From assembly GCF_002157875.1 (NCBI RefSeq), contig NZ_CP021376.1, forward strand, positions 1,926,001 to 1,990,000: 64,000 nucleotides of DNA. Direction: 5' to 3'. The DNA is from Oceanisphaera avium. Its GTDB lineage: Bacteria; Pseudomonadota; Gammaproteobacteria; Enterobacterales; Aeromonadaceae. The notes below the pieces were generated by a model. The model saw nothing but the letters and a program-made list of their open reading frames with translations, ran no database searches and had not been told where the DNA came from. Every line of letters starts with the position of its first letter. The stretch's first letter is position 1. Below, one piece after another: positions 58,212 through 64,000 of this stretch. A program made the translations under genes and the position numbers.

Positions 58212-59168
58212 ATGTTACTAATTAATAGCCTGCTATTTGCTTTATCTATCACTGGCCCAATCTGTTTATTATTGTTATTAGGTTTTATTCTACGTCGCAG
58301 CCAGATGATGAACACAGGTTTTATAGAAGGTGCCAGTAAGCTAGTATTTAATATAGCGCTACCTATGTTGTTATTTACCAGCATAGCGCAAAGTGATTTT
58401 AGTGAGATAATTAGTCTTTCATTAATAGGCTATGGGTTAGCGATTACATTAATTATTTATCTTTTACTGGAATGGTGGGCAAGTCTTGCGATCAGCAATC
58501 GACTATTAAGAGGAATTGCAGTTCAAGGCGCGTTTCGCGCTAATATGGCAATTATTGGCTTAGCTTATGTTAACAATGCTTATGGTTCCACAGGAGTAGC
58601 TGCAGCGGCTATGTATGTCGCCTGTCTTACTATTTTATATAACATTTTAGCGGTAATTACCTTAAGTCGCAGCCTTAACCAAGGTGAAGCGCTGCGAGCA
58701 AAACATCTCATTATAGGCATTGCGAAAAACCCTATTATTATTGGTATTTTACTTGCATTGCCCTTTGCGTTTATAGAATGGTCTATTCCTGCGGCTTTAA
58801 TTAAAACCGGTGATTATTTAGCTCAATTAACCCTGCCTTTAGCGTTATTATGCGCCGGAGCCAGCCTACAATTAAAAACCAATACTGAAGAAACTCGTCT
58901 CTTGCCTACAATAGCGCTGTTGCGCTTAGTAGCGATCCCCTTGGTGATTACTCTTGGTGGTTACTTACTCGGCTTTAGAGACATGGAGTTAACATTGTTA
59001 TTTCTCATCAACGCGACTCCCACTGCAGCAGCCAGTTATGTCATGGTGAGTGCCATGAAAGGAAATAGTGTATTGGCGGCCAATATTATCGCCATGACCA
59101 CCTTAGGTTCATTATTTACTACCAGCCTAGGGGCGGCCCTATTTAAGGCGCTAGGCTGGTTACAATAA
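58212..59168 (+). CDS. AEC family transporter
   Basis: This is a membrane transporter of the auxin efflux carrier (AEC) family; the substrate is unknown. The 318 residues have about ten hydrophobic segments. ASKLVFNIALPMLLFTSIAQ near residues 41-60 is the family's conserved first half. GAFRANMAIIGLAYVNNAYG and LATLPLALLCAGASLQLKTN-like LTLPLALLCAGASLQL are the second-half counterparts. No good ribosome-binding site is seen before the ATG. It is separated from rnk by the long hairpin and from lpxT by a 10-base convergent gap. Confidence 0.88.
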   Translation: MLLINSLLFALSITGPICLLLLLGFILRRSQMMNTGFIEGASKLVFNIALPMLLFTSIAQSDFSEIISLSLIGYGLAITLIIYLLLEWWASLAISNRLLRGIAVQGAFRANMAIIGLAYVNNAYGSTGVAAAAMYVACLTILYNILAVITLSRSLNQGEALRAKHLIIGIAKNPIIIGILLALPFAFIEWSIPAALIKTGDYLAQLTLPLALLCAGASLQLKTNTEETRLLPTIALLRLVAIPLVITLGGYLLGFRDMELTLLFLINATPTAAASYVMVSAMKGNSVLAANIIAMTTLGSLFTTSLGAALFKALGWLQ

Positions 59169-59178
59169 CAGCAGCGGC

Positions 59179-59877
59179 CTAACTTTTGCTAAGAGGAGGC
59201 AGACGTTTATCTAACCAAACGAGCAAGCTGTCAAACACGCCAGTGTGCATTAGCCATGCCATCCCTACACTTGCCACCGATAAAGCGCCTACATATATGT
59301 CTGTCCACCAGTGAGCACCGGCCATATAACGGGGTGCTGAAAAAACCACGACAAATACACACCCCCATAATCCTGCTTTCCAAGATAAAAACCGCCATAC
59401 AAACGCAGTAAAAATCATCAGCATTAAGCCGTGATCGCCTGGAAAGCTATCTCCTGAAGAATCTTTAGTTTTAAAACTAGCAAGTTCAGTAAGCCGGTAA
59501 ATGTTATCAAACGTTAAAGTGGGGCTAGGGCGCTCCACAGGGATAGCTCTTCCTAATTGGTTAAGACCTACGGCGGTTAATAGCATAATAAAGCCTACAA
59601 TTAGTAGTTGGCGTTTACGCTCGGAGCTCGCGCCTTTATAGTAGCTATAGTAAACAATGCCCATTGCCAATAATGCTACACCATCAAAGGCGCGGTTATT
59701 AGTAAGCCCAATGACATTGACCCAAATCTCGCTATGCCCTATTTTTTCATTAAAGTAATAAAAAATTGTCTTATCAATATCTAACCAAAATCCATGATTA
59801 GGGAGTAGATACCAGCTCGAAAAAACGGCAACTGCCACTAAATTCCAAAATAACCATTTATTAAATTGTAGCGACAT
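59179..59877 (-). CDS. lpxT: Lipid A 1-diphosphate synthase (LpxT-like PAP2 phosphatase)
   Basis: LpxT moves a phosphate from undecaprenyl pyrophosphate to lipid A at the periplasmic face of the inner membrane. NHGFWLDIDKTIFYYFNEKI and LTNNRAFDGVALLAMGIVYY match the E. coli protein closely by memory. The PAP2 motifs are VERPSPTLTF, then DSFPGDHG (His149), then APRYMAGAHWWTDI (Arg183, His189, Asp193). There are about six membrane spans, and the 232 residues match E. coli (237). GAGGG stands near the ATG. Another PAP2 family member is possible. Confidence 0.85.
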   Translation of the reverse strand: MSLQFNKWLFWNLVAVAVFSSWYLLPNHGFWLDIDKTIFYYFNEKIGHSEIWVNVIGLTNNRAFDGVALLAMGIVYYSYYKGASSERKRQLLIVGFIMLLTAVGLNQLGRAIPVERPSPTLTFDNIYRLTELASFKTKDSSGDSFPGDHGLMLMIFTAFVWRFLSWKAGLWGCVFVVVFSAPRYMAGAHWWTDIYVGALSVASVGMAWLMHTGVFDSLLVWLDKRLPPLSKS

Positions 59878-60036
59878 GACGCCCTCTCACTAACCTTTTT
59901 ATTGTTTGAGAGCGTATTGTACGGACTTATGGGAAGTTCTCCCACCGCAAAACACTCATTACTTAGCTATGAAGGCTCACCCCTTTAGGGTATTAGAGGA
60001 TTTAAAAGCAGACTGTTCAGACATGTTGCTCCTTAA

Positions 60037-60065
60037 TTAACCTCGAACAAAGCTTGTGTTAAAAT
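60037..60065 (+). promoter_or_regulatory. Possible promoter of the small conserved gene
   Basis: TTAACC (60037-60042) and TAAAAT (60060-60065) are 17 bases apart and end 36 bases before the ATG. The -35 box is weak. Confidence 0.3.
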
Positions 60066-60101
60066 AGCAGCAATTGCTACGTTAATGGATAACCTCACTT
60101 T

Positions 60102-60389
60102 ATGAATTTCAAAGAGTTCCAAGCTTCTTTAAAACAAGCCACTCCTCCCCATGGTTTATCGGATGCACTTAAAGCGTTATGGCTTGATGCCAATCAGCAG
60201 TGGGAAGACGCCCATGAAGTCATCCGTGATAATACTGATCCCGCCTCTGCTTGGGTCCACGCCTATTTGCATCATGTAGAAGGCGTACTGTGGAATGCCG
60301 ATTATTGGTACGGTCGTGCTAAAAAAAAGCGTCCAAACTGCAGTACGCAGGATGAATGGCAACAAATCGTCCAAGCATTAACTGCATAA
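60102..60389 (+). CDS. Small conserved hypothetical protein (95 residues)
   Basis: A 95-residue soluble protein with the pattern GLSDALKALWLDANQQWEDA and then AWVHAYLHHVEGVLWNADYW, followed by YGRA. I recall similar unnamed proteins in many proteobacteria, with the same LW.DA...W..AH and WVHAYLH..EG blocks, but no function is known. It is probably helical, with tetratricopeptide-like spacing. A terminator follows at 60439, so it is a single-gene unit. Confidence 0.7.
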   Translation: MNFKEFQASLKQATPPHGLSDALKALWLDANQQWEDAHEVIRDNTDPASAWVHAYLHHVEGVLWNADYWYGRAKKKRPNCSTQDEWQQIVQALTA

Positions 60390-60438
60390 AGAGTCTTTTG
60401 TAATAAACTCTTAAGTAAATAAGCGTTAAATACCATCA

Positions 60439-60470
60439 AGCCCTTGCTCATTTAAGCAGGGCTTTTTATT
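60439..60470 (+). terminator. Intrinsic terminator of the 95-residue gene
   Basis: AGCCCTTGCT and AGCAGGGCT pair around CATTTA and are followed by TTTTTATTT. Confidence 0.85.
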
Positions 60471-60557
60471 TGAGCATAGCGTTCTGTCGGCTACTCAACG
60501 CCCAAGGTACTTAGTGCAGGGAACCTGTCGCGACCTAGAGACCGCTGGACTATTAAA

Positions 60558-60586
60558 ACAAAAAACCACCCTTTCGGATGGCTTTT
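60558..60586 (-). terminator. rRNA operon terminator, third (distal)
   Basis: On the minus strand AAAAGCCATCC and GGGTGGTTTT pair around GAAA, followed by more T. It is the last of three stems after tRNA-Asp. Confidence 0.7.
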
Positions 60587-60592
60587 CTGAGT

Positions 60593-60653
60593 AATAATAG
60601 CGGGGTGGTAAATGCACCACATTTAAAGGTAGGAGCGCAGCGACCTCATCCAG
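60593..60653. repeat. 61-nt repeat, copy 1
   Basis: It matches 60708-60768 at 55 of 61 positions. It begins AATAATAGCGG, resembling the start of the tRNA-Asp flank (ATGGCGGAGTGG), contains the hairpin TAAATGC/GCATTTA region, and ends GGTAGGAGCGCAGCGACCTC. Confidence 0.8.
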
Positions 60654-60674
60654 GGTGCCCACAGGGCCAGAATG

Positions 60675-60706
60675 AAAAAAGCCCTGACTGTTAAGTCAGG
60701 GCTTTT
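60675..60706 (-). terminator. rRNA operon terminator, second
   Basis: On the minus strand AAAAGCCCTGACT and AGTCAGGGCTTTTTT pair around TAAC. It is a near-perfect terminator. Confidence 0.85.
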
Positions 60707-60707
60707 G

Positions 60708-60768
60708 AATAATAGCGGAGTGGTAAATGCACCGCATTTAAAGGTAGGAGCATAGCGATCTCATTCAG
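60708..60768. repeat. 61-nt repeat, copy 2
   Basis: It is the second copy of the element at 60593-60653 with six substitutions. It lies between terminators two and one. Confidence 0.8.
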
Positions 60769-60795
60769 TCTGTCCGCGAAGACATTTTTATAAAC

Positions 60796-60823
60796 AAAAA
60801 AGCCACCCGAAGATGGCTTTTTT
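60796..60823 (-). terminator. rRNA operon terminator, first
   Basis: On the minus strand AAAAAAGCCATC and GGTGGCTTTTTT pair around the stable loop TTCG. It lies 10 bases after the tRNA-Asp gene. Confidence 0.85.
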
Positions 60824-60832
60824 GAGTAAAAA

Positions 60833-60909
60833 TGGCGGAGTGGACGGGACTCGAACCCGCGACCCCCGGCGTGACAGGCCGGTATTCTAACCAACTGAAC
60901 TACCACTCC
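60833..60909 (-). tRNA. tRNA-Asp (GTC anticodon)
   Basis: The minus strand starts GGAGTGGTAGTTCAG, has the anticodon stem-loop CGGCCTGTCACGCCG and ends CTCCGCCA with the CCA encoded. The 77 nt equal E. coli tRNA-Asp. It follows 5S rRNA at the end of the rRNA operon, a common place in gammaproteobacteria. Confidence 0.96.
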
Positions 60910-60939
60910 GCAAAGCTTGATAGTTTAGGTCTAAATTGG

Positions 60940-61057
60940 CGCCTGGCAGTGACCTACTTTCACATGGCATCTGCCACACTATCATCGGCGCGGCTGCGTT
61001 TCACTACTGAGTTCGGCATGGAGTCAGGTGGTTCCACAGCGCTATGGCCGCCAGGCA
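60940..61057 (-). rRNA. 5S ribosomal RNA
   Basis: On the minus strand it starts TGCCTGGCGGCCATAGCG and has CCATGCCGAACTCAG and GTAGTGAAACGC in the conserved places. It ends with the complementary GCCAGGC. The ends are estimated to one or two bases. Confidence 0.94.
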
Positions 61058-61166
61058 TAAATTGTAATCTGGAAGACTGATGTTTTTAGTTGTCGTAGTA
61101 TTAGTACGCTAACTTGAATAATTTGTTTGTTCTCGACCGCAAGGTCTCACACTTCTTGGGTGTTGT

Positions 61167-64000
<2,834 letters not shown>

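Overview
The window is a bacterial chromosome segment from a gammaproteobacterium, most likely an Aeromonadales member close to Oceanisphaera, Oceanimonas or Zobellella. That placement is inferred from protein resemblance and gene order; no search was run. Nearly all genes are core housekeeping genes in familiar gammaproteobacterial clusters. No IS element, prophage or CRISPR array was seen.

Layout. 1-4.4 kb: the end of gluQ, then pcnB-folK-panB-panC and panD (RNA polyadenylation, folate, pantothenate). 4.4-10.5 kb: a GNAT enzyme, the yadGH ABC transporter, hpt, ubiX, mpl and ppa. 10.5-18.5 kb: a 37-residue membrane protein that is easy to miss, a DUF2806-like protein, and the sulfate assimilation genes cysG and cysJIH with a CBS-domain gene; cysG and cysJ share an upstream element. 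18.5-31.2 kb: the rpoBC, ribosomal protein, nusG and secE cluster and five tRNA genes, all on the minus strand and without tufB. 31.4-38.5 kb: coaA, birA, murB, a thioredoxin-MsrA-MsrB lipoprotein and topB.

39-49.5 kb is the most interesting part. A glrK-qseG-glrR signalling operon has a frameshifted glrR whose AAA+ motifs are also degenerate. Next to it is a VpsR-like sigma-54 activator, whose N terminus is cut off by a C6 tract; a seventh C would restore it. It is divergent from a Fap functional-amyloid operon: fapA/B-like, fapC, the C39 protease fapD, fapE and the outer-membrane pore fapF. A well-formed -24/-12 promoter with a palindrome about 85 bp upstream stands before the operon. The parts predict that the activator, if its reading frame is open, turns on sigma-54-dependent amyloid secretion.

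49-61 kb: a CBS gene, asnA/asnC, a two-component system facing a His-rich periplasmic protein across repeated TGTCA boxes, metY, metF, ompW, rnk behind a terminator-like leader, an AEC transporter, lpxT and a small conserved protein. 60.5-64 kb: the 3' part of an rRNA operon on the minus strand (23S, 5S, tRNA-Asp) followed by three intrinsic terminators separated by two 61-nt repeats.
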